From assembly GCA_027625915.1 (NCBI GenBank), contig JANTQA010000036.1:8949001-9013000 (forward strand): a stretch of DNA of 64,000 nucleotides, read 5' to 3'. Each line of letters opens with the position of its first letter. The first letter of the stretch is position 1. Made by a program: the position numbers and the translations under genes. Shown piece by piece: positions 1 to 13,800 of the stretch. The stretch comes from Anaeramoeba flamelloides. Taxonomy: Eukaryota > Metamonada > Anaeramoebidae. The notes beneath the pieces are model-generated. The model did not search any database and had not been told where the DNA came from. It saw only the letters and a program-made list of their open reading frames with translations.

Positions 1-3000
1 GACAATAAAATGTTTGTTGTCTGGGTTCGAAATAATCAAAGGCCTTATGGGAGGATTGTGAATGCAGACGGTACAATGAGCGGCAACGAATTTCAAATTG
101 AAAATTTAGGTGCAAGTCATGATTACCGTATGAGCATCTCCAAGTTTAGTGACTCTAGTGACGTTGTCATCAATTGGTATTACAATCGCCGATCTTATGG
201 CTCGAGGTACACTTCTTCAGGCAGCAAGGTCACACATTATGGCGATATGCTTGGCGATAATAAAGGCTATTATCCAAACATTGTTGCCTTTTCAAATAAC
301 AATATTGGGGTGTATGGGATAGAAAGCGATTATGATTTTCGGGTTGAAAAATGGATAAACGAAGTTGATGGTGCTACGAACACGATTGAAAGGGTTTGCT
401 ATGACGGCGCTGCGCATAAAGGAAGGGACGATGTCGCTGTAACTACGTGCCTTAAAAATAACGAATATGTAAAAAGCAGAATTGTGTTATATGACAATAG
501 CTTTATTACAGACAGTTTAAATGTAGACACTTCCACAGACTGCGAAGGCCTTGATCTTGCTGTACATGAAGTTCACTATATCATTACGTATGAAAGAAGT
601 GATGACATCTATTGGTCCAAATATGAACTCAAATATCCAAAGTATGTGAGTGGGCTCGATGATTTAAGCTTGGACGAAAATGAAGACTTTGAGTTTGGGT
701 TCTCATTCCAAGATCCACAGGGGGATGGGTTAACCTATTCCTTGACCGACGAGAATGGCGACGCAGTGCCCTCCTGGATTCATCACGATTCAGAAGATAG
801 CACGAAAATTTATGGAACAGCACCAGATATTACAGGTTGCCAAGAAACCTTTAATTTCAAAGTCACCACAAGCAAGTCTTGCAAAATTTCTGAAACAAAG
901 TACTTTTCGATAACTGTTGATGATGCAGATCCAACAGTGGAACAAGCTATTCCAGACCAAAGTGTGGAAGCACTCACGGCCGATTGGGCCTTTGACTTTG
1001 AGAGCACCACCTTTGCTAATTTAGGGGATTTGTCATATTCCGCACAATTGACAAATGGTGATCCCTTACCCAATTGGCTGAAATTTGAAGAAAGCAACCC
1101 ACGAGAATTTTCTGGTGACGTTGAATGTGCACAGGTTTTACAAATTCGTGTAACGGCAACAGACGGGTGCTCTCAATCAGCATCAACAGATTTCCAATTA
1201 ACCGTTACAAATAGCGCACCTACTAAAAATATGGATTTAGTGGACCAATCAAAGGTAGTGGGGGACGCCTATGAGTACATTTTTGATAATGAAACCTATA
1301 CAGATGCCGATGTGGGAGACACTTTAACCTATACCTCAAATCAATTAGTAGGCGGCGGCAGCTTCCCAACTTGGCTAGAGTTTACTGAGGGTGAAAGGAA
1401 ATGGCACGGAACCATCCCACCACAGCAATGCCAAGAAGATTTGAATGTGGAAATTGAAATATCAGATGGGTGTGCCAGTATAACTGATGACTATGTCCTA
1501 AGTGTTACAAACCAAGCACCGTCTTACTCAGGGGCGTTAGTCAACAAGGGCGCACACATTAAACAGGCCTTTGAATATACATTCGATTCTGACTGCTTTA
1601 CAGATCCAGAACTTCAAGATATAACTTATACTGCGACATTAGACAATGGCGATCCCTTACCCGGTTGGCTGTCATTCGAAGAAAGCAACCCAAGACAATT
1701 CACTGGAACTGTTGACGAAAGTGAATGTGATGGTGATCTTTATATTATAAAAGTTGTTGCAAATGATGGGTGCAGTGCTAATGATGTTTCTGGAACATAT
1801 GAGCTTACAATTACCAATGATGCGCCACAGAAGAATACCGATATTCCAAATCAAGCTGCAACTACAAATACCCTTTTTGAATACACGATCCCAGACACAT
1901 ATTTTACTGATCCAGAAAATGTGGCCTTAACCTATGAAGCAACATTATATGATGGTGGTGACTTGCCCGATTGGTTAGGATTCGAAGACGAGAATGCAAG
2001 ACAGTTTAAAGGAACTGTTGTCGCAGAGGAATGCGATCAGGAGGAATACCGTATACAAGTTACTGTAAGTGACGGGTGCCTATCGGTGTCAGATGATTTT
2101 TATTTAACAATTACCAATGAGGCACCATCCTCAGATGTCGCAATAGAAAACCAAGTGGCTACGACTAACACACAATTCATACACACGTTTAGTGATACAT
2201 GCTTTTCCGATCCAGAAAATGTGGCCTTAACCTATGAAGCCAAATTAGATGACGGCAGTGACTTGCCCGATTGGTTAGGATTTCAAGTATACAGCGCCAG
2301 AGAATTTAAAGGAACGCCCCCTAAAACAGAATGCGATGGCGTTATCTATAATATAAAAGTCGATGCAAGCGATGGGTGTGCGGCTGCACAGGATACCTTT
2401 ACTATTGAAATTGAGAATGGCCTGCCAACTAAAGAATATGACATCCCCGATCAAATAGTCCATAATAATAAGAAAAATTACCAATACATTTTTGATGAAG
2501 GTACCTTTAAAGATCCAGAGGGTGTTGCTCTAATCTACGAAGCCAGATTAGATAGCAATGATGATCCCTTGCCCGATTGGTTGGAATTTGACCCTGTAAA
2601 CAGAAAGTTTCATTCGAATACTGTTCCCGAGTATTTATGTAACGAAGAAGAATTTATTATTAAGGTAACTGCCAACGATACCTGCGCAACAGTAAATGAT
2701 ATTTTTAAAATCACTATTAGCAACGAATCTCCATATCTTCAGAACGCATTGGAAGACAAAATAAAACCAGTCAATTCCGATTTCACTTATACCTTCAATT
2801 CTGATAGCTTTATTGATCCCGAGGGCGTAACTTTAACCTACGAGGCCAGATTAGATAGTGGTGATCCCTTGCCCGATTGGCTGGAATTTAACACAGGTAC
2901 AAGGACATTTTCAGGGCCGATTCCTGCAGACACAGAGTGTAACACATCCTGGGAAATCAAGGTCACCGCAAACGATTCATGTACAATCATCGAAGATATC

Positions 3001-4962
3001 TTCATGCTTACGGTTTCAGACGAGGCACCATATCTCGATGAACCTTTAAAAAACCACACGAATTATGCAGGCAACCCATTTGACTACACCTTCCTCTCAC
3101 ATTGCTTTATTGATCCTGAAGGTGTCCAGTTAAGCTTTGAAGTCGAAGATTATGAAAAAGAAACCAATTTACCAACTTGGTTAAATTTTGATTCAGATAC
3201 ACGAACCTTTAGCGGAGTTGTTCCCGATGAAAATTGTGGGGAGGTAATTCATATCCGGGTCACGGGAAAAGATGCATGCACTGCCATAGAAAATGATTTT
3301 TATTTGAACATTACAAACCCAAGGCCCGTCGATAACAAAAAATTGGAACCACAAATAGCGTATGCGAAAAAGAAATTTGATTATGTCTTTCCAGAAGACG
3401 CCTTTACCAACGAAGATGGCGTGTCACTCACCTATACCGCGAAAAGAGAGGGTAATAAAGATTTACCCTCTTGGATGAATTTTGATCCAGATACCAGAAA
3501 ATTTTTAATCGAGGAAAACGACGATGATCGCTGTAGTTACCTTTATCACATCGATCTTAACGCCGACGATGGGTGCACAAACGTAACGGGCAAATTTGTG
3601 ATCGAATTTATAAACCAAGATCCCATATCAAAGGTCCAATTAGAAAACCACACCATCAAGGTTGAAGATCATCTTGAATACCAATTGCCCGAGGGCATCT
3701 TTGAAGATCCAGAGGGGGAATCAATTTCATTAAGCGCGGCGTTACCGAGAAGTGACAACAGAGAATTCCCAGAATGGTTGGAATTCGACGAAAGCGAAGG
3801 AAGATTTTATGGCACTGCAGACAGCTGCGGCGAACCCTACGAAATTGTAGTTTCCGGGAAAGACCCATGTACCAATACCGCCACCCTCTCTTGGTTTTTA
3901 ACAATCAAAGACCAGCCGCCCGTCAAGCAAAAGGATTTGGTAAATCAAACCTTTTACGCAAACTCTGGCAAGGGCTATACATTTGATGAGGAAACATTTA
4001 AAGATCCGGACGAAAGGGAGTTGAGATATGAGGCCAAATTGCACGATGGCAGTGATTTACCAAGTTGGTTAAAGTTTGACTCCGATACAAGAACCTTTCA
4101 AGGGCAACCCGAGGGCTGTAGCCAAACTCTTTTGATCGATTTAACTGCCATTGACCCATGCACAACCTCCATCACAACATCTTTCCAAATCGAAATCATC
4201 AATAGCCCCATCTTTGTCAAACTGGGGCTGGGGGACCAAGAAAGTGATGGAAACACCTTCTTTGATTTTACCATCGATGGCCTTGCCTTTGACGATGAAG
4301 ACTATGAACACGATAATTACGAATATACAGCAGAGATGGAAAATGGAGATCCTCTTCCAGATTGGTTAGAATTTCGATCAAAAGAAAGAAGGTTCATTGG
4401 AAACACGCCAAACGAAGATGGACAATACAAGATCAGGGTGTATGCCTCGGACAGCTGTAGAAGCTACAATGTCTCAGATACCTTTACAATTACAGTCAGT
4501 GAATTCGTAGCACCAAAGAGCACCAACACAGAAGTCTTAACAACAGGTGCCAAAATCGGTATCATTGTTTTATCCATTGCAGTCGTGGCTTCCCTTTTTG
4601 CATTTATCCTTTATCGAAACCATTTGAAAAAAAAATATGAAAAATTGTGGGATGGTAAACAAGAATTTTTCACGGCTTCAATGCCCAAAAAAAATCCCTT
4701 AGTTGGTGATAGCCCTGATAACGATGATGTTGAAATGAAAGACGTGAAGCACTCTTCAGATTCTTCAGACACAAGTTCTTCAGACGGTGATAAAGAGAAA
4801 CAACAACAATTCGAAAACAAAAATGATGATGATGACAAATCAGATATTGAAGTTTCAGATATGTCAAACGAATCGGATCTTGAAGACACAAATACAGACA
4901 CGTCAAATTCAGATTCAAGTTTAGAATCCACTTCCTCGTCGATCGATGATGATGAAAATTAA
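1..4962 (+). CDS. Large type I membrane protein with 13 cadherin-like (CADG/He_PIG) repeats, 5' end outside window
   Basis: The frame is open from base 1, so the first ATG at 10 is probably internal and the gene starts upstream. Numbering is from that ATG (1650 residues). Residues 1-205 look like propeller-type repeats (FVVWVRNN...GRIVNADG...NEFQIEN). Residues ~208-1500 hold 13 repeats of ~98 residues with the dystroglycan-type cadherin-like/putative-Ig signature (F-x-DPE, LTYEA, LPDWL-x-F, R-x-F-x-G, ending ITN). Almost every repeat carries two cysteines near its end, spaced like EC...V-x-A-x-DGC. One transmembrane helix follows (~1514-1536, starting AKIGIIVLSIAVVASLFAF). The last ~114 residues are cytosolic, Ser/Asp/Glu-rich and very acidic. 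Such repeats are known from adhesion and surface proteins in bacteria, amoebae and animals; a surface adhesion role is inferred. Codon use is richer in G+C than the flanks. The stop is TAA. Confidence 0.85.
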   Translation, partial: DNKMFVVWVRNNQRPYGRIVNADGTMSGNEFQIENLGASHDYRMSISKFSDSSDVVINWYYNRRSYGSRYTSSGSKVTHYGDMLGDNKGYYPNIVAFSNNNIGVYGIESDYDFRVEKWINEVDGATNTIERVCYDGAAHKGRDDVAVTTCLKNNEYVKSRIVLYDNSFITDSLNVDTSTDCEGLDLAVHEVHYIITYERSDDIYWSKYELKYPKYVSGLDDLSLDENEDFEFGFSFQDPQGDGLTYSLTDENGDAVPSWIHHDSEDSTKIYGTAPDITGCQETFNFKVTTSKSCKISETKYFSITVDDADPTVEQAIPDQSVEALTADWAFDFESTTFANLGDLSYSAQLTNGDPLPNWLKFEESNPREFSGDVECAQVLQIRVTATDGCSQSASTDFQLTVTNSAPTKNMDLVDQSKVVGDAYEYIFDNETYTDADVGDTLTYTSNQLVGGGSFPTWLEFTEGERKWHGTIPPQQCQEDLNVEIEISDGCASITDDYVLSVTNQAPSYSGALVNKGAHIKQAFEYTFDSDCFTDPELQDITYTATLDNGDPLPGWLSFEESNPRQFTGTVDESECDGDLYIIKVVANDGCSANDVSGTYELTITNDAPQKNTDIPNQAATTNTLFEYTIPDTYFTDPENVALTYEATLYDGGDLPDWLGFEDENARQFKGTVVAEECDQEEYRIQVTVSDGCLSVSDDFYLTITNEAPSSDVAIENQVATTNTQFIHTFSDTCFSDPENVALTYEAKLDDGSDLPDWLGFQVYSAREFKGTPPKTECDGVIYNIKVDASDGCAAAQDTFTIEIENGLPTKEYDIPDQIVHNNKKNYQYIFDEGTFKDPEGVALIYEARLDSNDDPLPDWLEFDPVNRKFHSNTVPEYLCNEEEFIIKVTANDTCATVNDIFKITISNESPYLQNALEDKIKPVNSDFTYTFNSDSFIDPEGVTLTYEARLDSGDPLPDWLEFNTGTRTFSGPIPADTECNTSWEIKVTANDSCTIIEDIFMLTVSDEAPYLDEPLKNHTNYAGNPFDYTFLSHCFIDPEGVQLSFEVEDYEKETNLPTWLNFDSDTRTFSGVVPDENCGEVIHIRVTGKDACTAIENDFYLNITNPRPVDNKKLEPQIAYAKKKFDYVFPEDAFTNEDGVSLTYTAKREGNKDLPSWMNFDPDTRKFLIEENDDDRCSYLYHIDLNADDGCTNVTGKFVIEFINQDPISKVQLENHTIKVEDHLEYQLPEGIFEDPEGESISLSAALPRSDNREFPEWLEFDESEGRFYGTADSCGEPYEIVVSGKDPCTNTATLSWFLTIKDQPPVKQKDLVNQTFYANSGKGYTFDEETFKDPDERELRYEAKLHDGSDLPSWLKFDSDTRTFQGQPEGCSQTLLIDLTAIDPCTTSITTSFQIEIINSPIFVKLGLGDQESDGNTFFDFTIDGLAFDDEDYEHDNYEYTAEMENGDPLPDWLEFRSKERRFIGNTPNEDGQYKIRVYASDSCRSYNVSDTFTITVSEFVAPKSTNTEVLTTGAKIGIIVLSIAVVASLFAFILYRNHLKKKYEKLWDGKQEFFTASMPKKNPLVGDSPDNDDVEMKDVKHSSDSSDTSSSDGDKEKQQQFENKNDDDDKSDIEVSDMSNESDLEDTNTDTSNSDSSLESTSSSIDDDEN

Positions 4963-7842
4963 TATTACAAATATTAGTTTTTATTGTTTTACAATTTGTG
5001 AAATAGACCATTCATATGGGAAAATTATTTCATTTCAAATTTGGTCACAATTCTCAATTTTTTCAAAATATTCAATTCTATTGAAATATATTGGCTGGAG
5101 GTATTAAAAAACGCATTTTTTCGGGTCGGTTATGGTAGGTTAGGTATTTTTGGCTAGAATATTGAAAAAAAAATAATTAAGAATGTAATTAGACGTGTGC
5201 CACTTGTTTTATGGGTTAAAATTTTCCACTTAACTTTGGTTAAAATCGTTTTTGGAACAAATTTTTAAAAATATCAAGTATTGATGATTTCAACATTTTG
5301 GATTTTCTACAAAACAAGTCATAAAATACAAGCAATCACAAAATAATCTATTTGATTTTTGCTGCCACAATCATTAAAAACCATAAAAAACTAACATACA
5401 TATGAAAATAATTGAGAAACTCTTCAAAAATATGAAAAAATTCAATTTGACCAATTTTGAAATTTGACCAAACTTGAAATTTAATAAATTAAACATTAAT
5501 ATCCTTTGGTTCGATTTCTGTATTGTTTTTTATTATTATTTTTTTTTAATTAGTATTTTAATTTTTAATGTATTAATCATGTTTTTTTTATCAATTAATA
5601 TTCTTAAAATTTTGAAAAATTAATTATTTCCTTCATTTAATTTTACTTCATTTTTTTTTTTACTGTTTTAGTCGTTTTTTTTTTTTTTTTAATTCAATAA
5701 ATAAACTCATAACAATTTTATTATCTTTTTATTGTTAAAAGTTATGTATATTTAACAGAACCTGGAAAAACACAACACCCCCCAAAAAAAAAAAAAAAAA
5801 AAAAAAGAATTGAAATTTGAGAATTAGACAATTCAACTTAATATTCTATTCGGACATTTTATTTTATGCAAACAAATAAATACAATAAATAAAATTCCAA
5901 AATTTTTGGTAGAGCTTCAACAATTTAAAGAATTAAAATACTACAACTTTCTTTAAAATAAAACAAACCACTTTTATTTATTTATTGAGGGAAAGGGTTA
6001 ATTTAAGAAAATTTTATCAAGTAAAAAAAGAGAAGAAAAATACAGCCAGTTCCACTTTAAAGACACAAACTTTCAACAAAATTTAAGGCACATTAAAATC
6101 TTACATTAAGACATAAAATTCGGATTCTAGTAAAATAATTGTTGTGAAAAAAAAAAATTCCAAAAAATGTAACTTAATTTGAGTTTTTTCTTGTGCCTTA
6201 AATTTCCTTGAAAGTTTGTATCCTAAAAGTGTAACTGACTAAAATTAAAATATTAATATATAAAAAAATAATATCATTTACATGACCAAATTGAAAATAT
6301 ATTCACAATTCTGAGTTTTCTTTTTATTCGAAAAATTCTTAAAAAAAAATTAAAAAATTAAAAAAAAAAACAATAAAAAATAAAGAATTTAAAAAAAGAT
6401 AAGAACAATGTTGAGTTATCATGAATTTGATATGAATTTGTGTATCTTATGATATATAATCATTTATATTTGAGATTACTTTTCCTTATAACCTGTGGGA
6501 TTATATCAATAAGGAAATATTTAGTAGTAATATTTTTAGATACTTTTATTTTCATTTTCTTTTGTAATTTACCCGTATCTTCATTATTGACGATCTTAAA
6601 ATCAAAATATTTTGATTTTTAAGGTAATTTTCTGATTTTTTTTTATTTTTATTTTTTTGGAGGGGATTAATATATTTTTAGATCACAATATAAAACGAAT
6701 TATATCATTTTTTTTTTTTTTTTTCTGTAGCATCGATATATTTTGAAATCTACACTATTTTCCCCATCTAAAAATATATTCATTCAGCACAATTGTATGA
6801 TGATTTGAGTTTGAATACAGTTTCTAATGATTTTATTTCCTTTCTGCTGTTTTATTTGATATTCTCTGGGATTTGTATTAATATTAAGAAATTTTTTCAA
6901 TTTCATATTTTTTTTTTTTTTTTTTTTTTTGTTAAGATATCTACTTTCTTTATTATCTTAATATGAGTCGCATAGAGTTTTGAACTGTTCTTCTTTTCAT
7001 ATATTTTTTTTCGGACAAGGTTTTCATTTCCATCTATTTTTAAATCCTTGCCTTGATGAATTAAATCTAAGGATTTTTATTTTTTTTGTTGAAAAAAATT
7101 TCCTTTATAAAATCATAAATAAGTTGGTATCATTTCGATTTTACCATTTGACTGTATCTTCAGGAGTGGATATTTGTTCTTTGATTATTAATTTTATGAA
7201 TACATCCATCTCATTATTTGATATCTACCAGTGTTAGATTTAAAACACCAATCCATTTAGTACTTAAGGTAAAATGACTACATTAAAAGGTGAGATTATA
7301 GAAGAGTTTGGTAATCAAATAAGTTGGTTTTGAATTTTTTACTAATGATTTCAAACGAAAAAACACTTCTCTTTTAACCAGTGAATTTTAGTTTCTGAAT
7401 TCGAAACTTCTAATTTAAAGAGTGGATAAACACGATTCTTTGGAAACATTTTAAACTTAATTTAGTATTAAATTGGTAATTTTTGTCATTCTTTTCGAAA
7501 TACACCTTATATAATTTTTTTAAAAAAATAGAATTAAAAGATAGTTTCACACGCATATTTTAATGTAACTGTAATTATATATTATAAATAACCCTTCCAT
7601 TGAAAAAAATTTTTAAATCTTGTGGAAAATTTCAAAAAATAAAATGAAACAATTGTAAAGATCATTAATTGAAAAAAAAAAAAAATGAAAATTGAAAAAA
7701 TGATTTTATTTTTTTGAATTCTAATAACAAATTCTTTTTAATATGTTTTTATTTATTTTTTTTTTTTGAGTTGAAAAGTTAATTTATTCACGATTTTAGA
7801 TTTCCATCAAAATCTCTAATAAAAAAAATTAAATATTATTAA
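4963..7842. other. Convergent intergenic region, AT-rich
   Basis: This 2.9-kb spacer separates the 3' ends of the adhesion-protein gene (+) and the deubiquitinase gene (-), so it should hold both 3' UTRs. It is AT-rich with many poly-A and poly-T runs. Short open frames show no coding character. The only structured item seen is the small inverted-repeat element at 6043-6239. A slightly G-richer patch near 5105-5155 (CGGGTCGGTTATGGTAGGTT) loosely resembles patches near 27,060-27,150 and 56,460-56,510. Confidence 0.6.
6043..6239. mobile_element. MITE, Tc1/mariner-like ends, ~197 bp
   Basis: The left arm begins CAGCCAGTTCCACTTTAAAG and the right arm is its imperfect inverse (CACTTTTAGGATACAAAC on the same reading). 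Arms of ~50 bp match, both containing ACAAACTTTC...AAATTTAAGGCAC. TA dinucleotides flank both ends. A related element lies at 32828-33028. There is no coding capacity. Arm divergence suggests it is not recent. Confidence 0.65.
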
Positions 7843-10800
7843 TTATTTTAAACACAGTTCAATAATTTTTTCAATTATTTGATTAATATTTTGATTATTG
7901 CTTATTTTTAATATATTTTCCAAAATTTGTATAAAATTGGGTATTAAAGACAAAATCAATTGTTTCCATTCCGAATTTAAAGGCAAAATTATATTAAATT
8001 GCTCGAATAGCCTCCCAATATAATTTAATTGGGTAACAGTAGAATCGTTATTTAGTCTTTTCAAAAAATTGAATTCTCTCTTGATAAATTTAGTTTTTTC
8101 AATTTTTATTAGATTGATAGCTAATTGATCTGTAATTTTTGCAAGTATGAACTGAATTTCATTATTATTAAATATTATTTCATTTTTTAAAATTTTTGTA
8201 TAATAATAAATTAACGGATCTCTAATTCCAGAATAGTCAAACAATGGTATATTTTTTGAAATTTTTTTTAATATTTTAATATAATTTAAATGAAATGAAA
8301 AGTCAAAATCTATTGATAAATTTATTAAATAAATTAATGTCGTCAATAAGAAACTATCAATCTTTTTATCACTTCCATTAACATTCTCTTTTTCCTTTCC
8401 TTTTTCTGTCTCATTCCCTTTTTCATTCACATTCACATTCACATTCTCATTCTTATTATCGTTATAATTAGAATAAAAAGTCATAAAGTATTTATTTATT
8501 AATAATTGATGAAAATTATGATATTCTGATAACTTGAAAGCAATTGAAATTTTTGAAGTTAATTTTAATTTATATTCTATATATTTTTTTTTAAATTTTT
8601 TTGTAAATTCATTAAAAATTTTTGATAAATTAAATGTTTTAGTATTGATCAAAAACATTAAATAATTTAAACAATATTTGGTTAAATCAATAGAAAATTC
8701 ATCTGATTGAAATTCTAAAGTATCAATTAAACGAATTAAAGAATTAAATAAATCAATAAATTGAAATTGCCTCTCCACCCTTTTTAGATCACCACCTTTG
8801 CTAATAATAGTATTGTTATCATTACCATTAACGTTAATATAATTATTCTTAACCTGTTTATCATTATTATTTTGATTTTTCAAAGTGATAGTTTTTTGTA
8901 ATAATTTTATTACTTTCAAACAATTTAATAAAATAGTTTTATTCTTGGGAATGGAATAAAAATCCTTTGTATTATTTTTTAATTCATTAATTTCAGAAGT
9001 TAGAAATTTGGATAAAATCACAGAACCATTTAAATTAGTAAATATTTGTAAATCCATTTCAGATTTACAAATTTTTAGTAGGATTGTAATGACATTGATT
9101 GGCGACGTGATTAGAAAATGCTGTAACTTTTTCCTTTGTTTTTTTAAAATATAGTTTAAAAAAATTTTTTTATAATTTTGGGATTGTAAGCATTTTTTGA
9201 AAATAAATAATATTTCTTTTTGATTATCTTTTTTTTGAGTAGAATCAAATAAAATGTAAAAAAATATTCTTTTCATTCTTTTAGAATTTTTTAAAGAATT
9301 TAAAAACATATCCGATTTAATTACAATTAATTTAATTATTTTAAAAAATGGTAATAAATATAAATCATTATAATTTTTAATATTTAGTGATTGATCTTTT
9401 AATTGGATATAAAATTTTTGTAAAACTAATGTTTTTTTTTGATCATTAATAATTGAATTAATAATTCGCTGATCTAATTTAATAAATGAACACCAAAAAT
9501 TCATTAAAGATTTTTTATTTAAATCTCTTGACAATTGCAATTTTTCAAAAATTGAATAAATATTAAAAAATGTTTCAAAGTTATCAATTATGATCTGAAT
9601 TAATTGATTTTTTAAATCTGAGAAATCATCATTATCATATATTTCTTTTTGACTATTTTCATATTTTTGATTATTAAGTTTAATATTATTTTCATTTTTT
9701 TCATTATCCTTGTTAACATTAACATCATCATCATCATCATCGTCGTCATTACCATTAATCGTATATAATTTATTTAAAATTAAAAAAAAGTTTGTTATTA
9801 TTTGAAAATAATTAAAATATAAGAAATTTTCTTTTAAATAATCATTATAAATTTGGGTTTTGTTTTTTAAATTGGTTGACTTTATGGAATTTATTAAATT
9901 TGATTCTGTTTCTTCTTCACTAGATTCACTTTCTAATATATTATTTAAATTATTTTTTTTTTCATTATAATCATCAATTAATTGAAGTTCGATTAATTTC
10001 ATCAATTTCATTAAATAATTAAACAAATTAATAAATTGGGAATGATTGGCTTTTTTTTCAATTTCATTATTATAATTATTCAATAAGAAAGTTATAGTCA
10101 AATTAAACAAGATTTTAATATTATTTTTTATTTCAAGATTTTTCATTTCAATTAAAAATTTTGGTATCCATAAATCCAAAGTTGAATTGCCTAATAAAAA
10201 TTTACAAAACCAAGGGTTTTTTTCCAAAAATTGGATTAATTGAATTAAAATAATTTGAATTTTATCAAAAAATTGTTTTTTATAATTATTAATTAAAATA
10301 TTTATTAAATTTTTGGAAACATTTTCAAAAATATTTTGATTATTTTTTGGAATTACCCAAGTGTTATTTAAATATTCAACCCCAATTGACTGAAAAATAG
10401 ATTCAAAGCAATTAAAAATATTTGATAATTTATTATTATTATTATCATTTCCATCCTCATTATTTTCATCATCATCATTATCATCATCATTATCATCATC
10501 ATCATCATCATCGTAGTCGTCGTCGTCGTCATAGTCTTTCAAAATATTATAATTTCTGATTAAATTTTCTAAAATTTCAATAATTATATTTAAATATTTA
10601 TTGTCAATTTTTATTATTATGATCATAATTTGTGATATTTCTTGAGCGATATTATTGTTAGTTAAATTTTCAATAAAAAATTGAGTCTTAAATAAAAAAT
10701 GTTTTTCAATATTATTAATTAATTTTCTTTCTTTTAATATTTTTTGGATTAATAGAAAGATAAATTCTAATTCTTTTTTATATCCCCCCTTTTTCTTTAT

Positions 10801-13800
10801 ATTTAATCCATCATCATCATCATTATTATTATTTGTTACTTTATAATTTAAAAAATTATTATTATTATAATATTGTTTATTAATTGGTGATTTATCAAAT
10901 AAAGTAAAATTAATCAACCAGATTAATAAAGAAATTTTATTAAAAAATTTCAAAATTAGAGGATTTATAAAAATTAATTTTTCTAAAAAATTAAAAAATA
11001 TTAATAACGATTCCCTGTTGTAATCAAAAATTAGTTGAAAATTAAAAAAAATTTTGATTAAAAATTTGCTTATATTTGAATTAAATTTGACATTATTTAA
11101 ATTCTTTTGATAATTAATTAAATAATTGTTCAAATCTTTTTCAAGATCAAGATCATTATCATTATTATTATTTAAATTTGTTAACAATTCATAATCTAAT
11201 TTTATTAATTCATTTTCATTTGGATCATTTAATGATAAATAATTTATTGAATTCAAAATATGTGAAAAAAAAGTTTCTTTAATTTTTAAATTTTTACAAT
11301 TCCAAAAAATATTTAAAAACAAATTATTGTTAATATATAATTCATTTAAAAACCAATTAATAATAATATTATGCTTTAAAAAACCCGCTAAATATGTTTG
11401 CCAATTATTTATTTTTTCTAAATGGTTCAAAGGTCCAACAATATTCAAAATAAATTCAATAAAAAATTTCGTTGCTAATAATTTATTCTTTTCATCTTTG
11501 ATATTACCATTTGAAATTAAATTAATAATAAAATTAAAATAAATTTCATTTAATATCGATTTTTGAATAATATAATTGGTGTTTTCAATGAGTTTCCCCT
11601 GGAAAATTTTTAAACTCGATTCTGTTGGCTTAAAAACCAATTGATTTTCATTATCTTGCTTTTGATTATTGTAATTCCCATTATAAACACTTAAAGTGTC
11701 CATTCTTTGATAAAACAAAATATAAGCACTATAATTTTTATTAGATACTCCCCGATAACCCAAATTATTCTTTTTGCCCCCTTTTGGGTATTTCCCACCA
11801 AAGCACTCTTCGGGGATATTATTAGAATCAAATTTGCTCACATTCGAATCATCAAATTTAAACCACTTTTCGTTATTATTACATTTTTCATTTTTTCTAG
11901 ATTCTCTTTCATTAATAAAAGAATAATAATGTCCAAATTCAGAAGTTCCGCGGTGAACAATTACCCCAATTAACTTGTAATCATAGCACTTATTAACAAT
12001 CCTACCTGTGTTCTCTTTTTTATCATCATCCTCTTTATTGTCGCTGCTATTGGGATCAGAGAACGAATGATTGCCATCACTATTGCTATTGTTATTAAAA
12101 TTATTATTATTCAGAATTATACTACCTTCTTTGGTGTAATCATACATATCCAATTCCAATGGGAATTCGAAATAATCATCAATTTTGTACCTATTCATTG
12201 TTTTTAAATCATACTTGAATCTTTTTAAATGCAAAATCAAAATTTTTGGTAAGGTATGAATACAATTCCTTTTTTTAGCATCCACCTTTCTACCCAAAGC
12301 TTCGAGATAATATTGGTTATTACCAACTAATTTATCCGCTTCAATATATTGATCTAAGGATTCATATATATTATTTTTATTTAAAATATCTAAGCTTAAT
12401 GTATAAAAATTTTCTAAACGCTCGGACACATGATTGGATTCCATTGAAAATATTTGGCTAACATTCGTACCATTGAAAATATTATTAAGGAAATTTGGCA
12501 AATTATTGACTGATAAATAATCTTCAATCTTGCTAAATAATAAATTGAGAAATTCAGAAACATCCTTTTGCTCTCTTGGATTTATTGGATTATTGTCCCA
12601 ATCTAAAAAGTTTCGACAAAATAATTTTGTCGAAGCATTACATTGATCACTTTTCCATAATTTACCAAACAGCAATTGAAGCGAATGTAAAAAATTATTC
12701 TTATTATTAGAACCACCATTCCCATTTCCATTCTCATGCTTATTTGAATTCGAATTATTTTCTTCAATCATAAATAAAGATTTTCTAAATTCAGGTGTAT
12801 TAAACAATTGCTGCAATAAAGAATTTAAATAGCATGTATTGCCAATATTTTTTAATCCTAAATAATCAACAAATGAAATTTTTTTTTTTATTTTTAGATT
12901 AATTTTTTTTAAATTTAAAATTTGTTTTAATTTTGATTGGAATTCAATGATTAATTTTAAAATGACATTTATATCAATTATTTTTTGATTAATTAAATTA
13001 ATTAAAATTTTATAAATAAATTTTCTACTATGTTCACTTTTACATTTAGGCTCTTTATTATTAGAATCCGAATTAATATTACTATTAGTGTTATTATTAT
13101 TATTGTTTTTTTTGGGGTCGCTACCACTGCTGATATTATTGTAATTGCCATTACTATTATTTAATAATTTAGAGTTAAAATTCAAAATGAATAAACAGTC
13201 CCAGAATAGATAATTAACTAATTCTATATTTAAAAATTTTAATAAATCATTAGATTTTTTTTTTATTAATAAATTTAATATTCTTAATAAAATAATTAAA
13301 ATTTTATCGGCTTGATTTTTGTTACCAAATTCAATAATTGGTCTAATTTGAATTAATTGAATTATTATTTTACAAAAATTTGAATAATTATAATTAAATT
13401 GGGGGAACTTAAAAGATAATTTGATTAGGATATAAATTAATTCTAAAAAACTTTCTATTGAATAATGATAATATAATTTATTATTATTTAAATTATTTAG
13501 ATTTAATTTTTTATTTAGATTTTCGTTGTCCCTTAGTAAATTTATATTTTGATTAAAAATATTCATTAGAATTATTAACGTTTTTTTAATTAATAATTCA
13601 TTATTTGAACAAATATTTATGATAAATTTTTTAATTTTTTGTGAAAACAATATTGAATTTGAATTTAAAAATATTTCCATTAACCATGATTCTAGATTTT
13701 TATAATTTATGAAATAATTAGTCCATTGGATTGGTTTCATATAAATACCAAATTTAATTATTTTAATTAAATTAAGTAATTCTGTATTCTTTTTGTTGAT

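Noticed and set aside
2838-3059. Frames of 60-110 codons opposite or offset to the cadherin-like gene
   Set aside because: They arise from the repeat structure in other frames and share no family signature.
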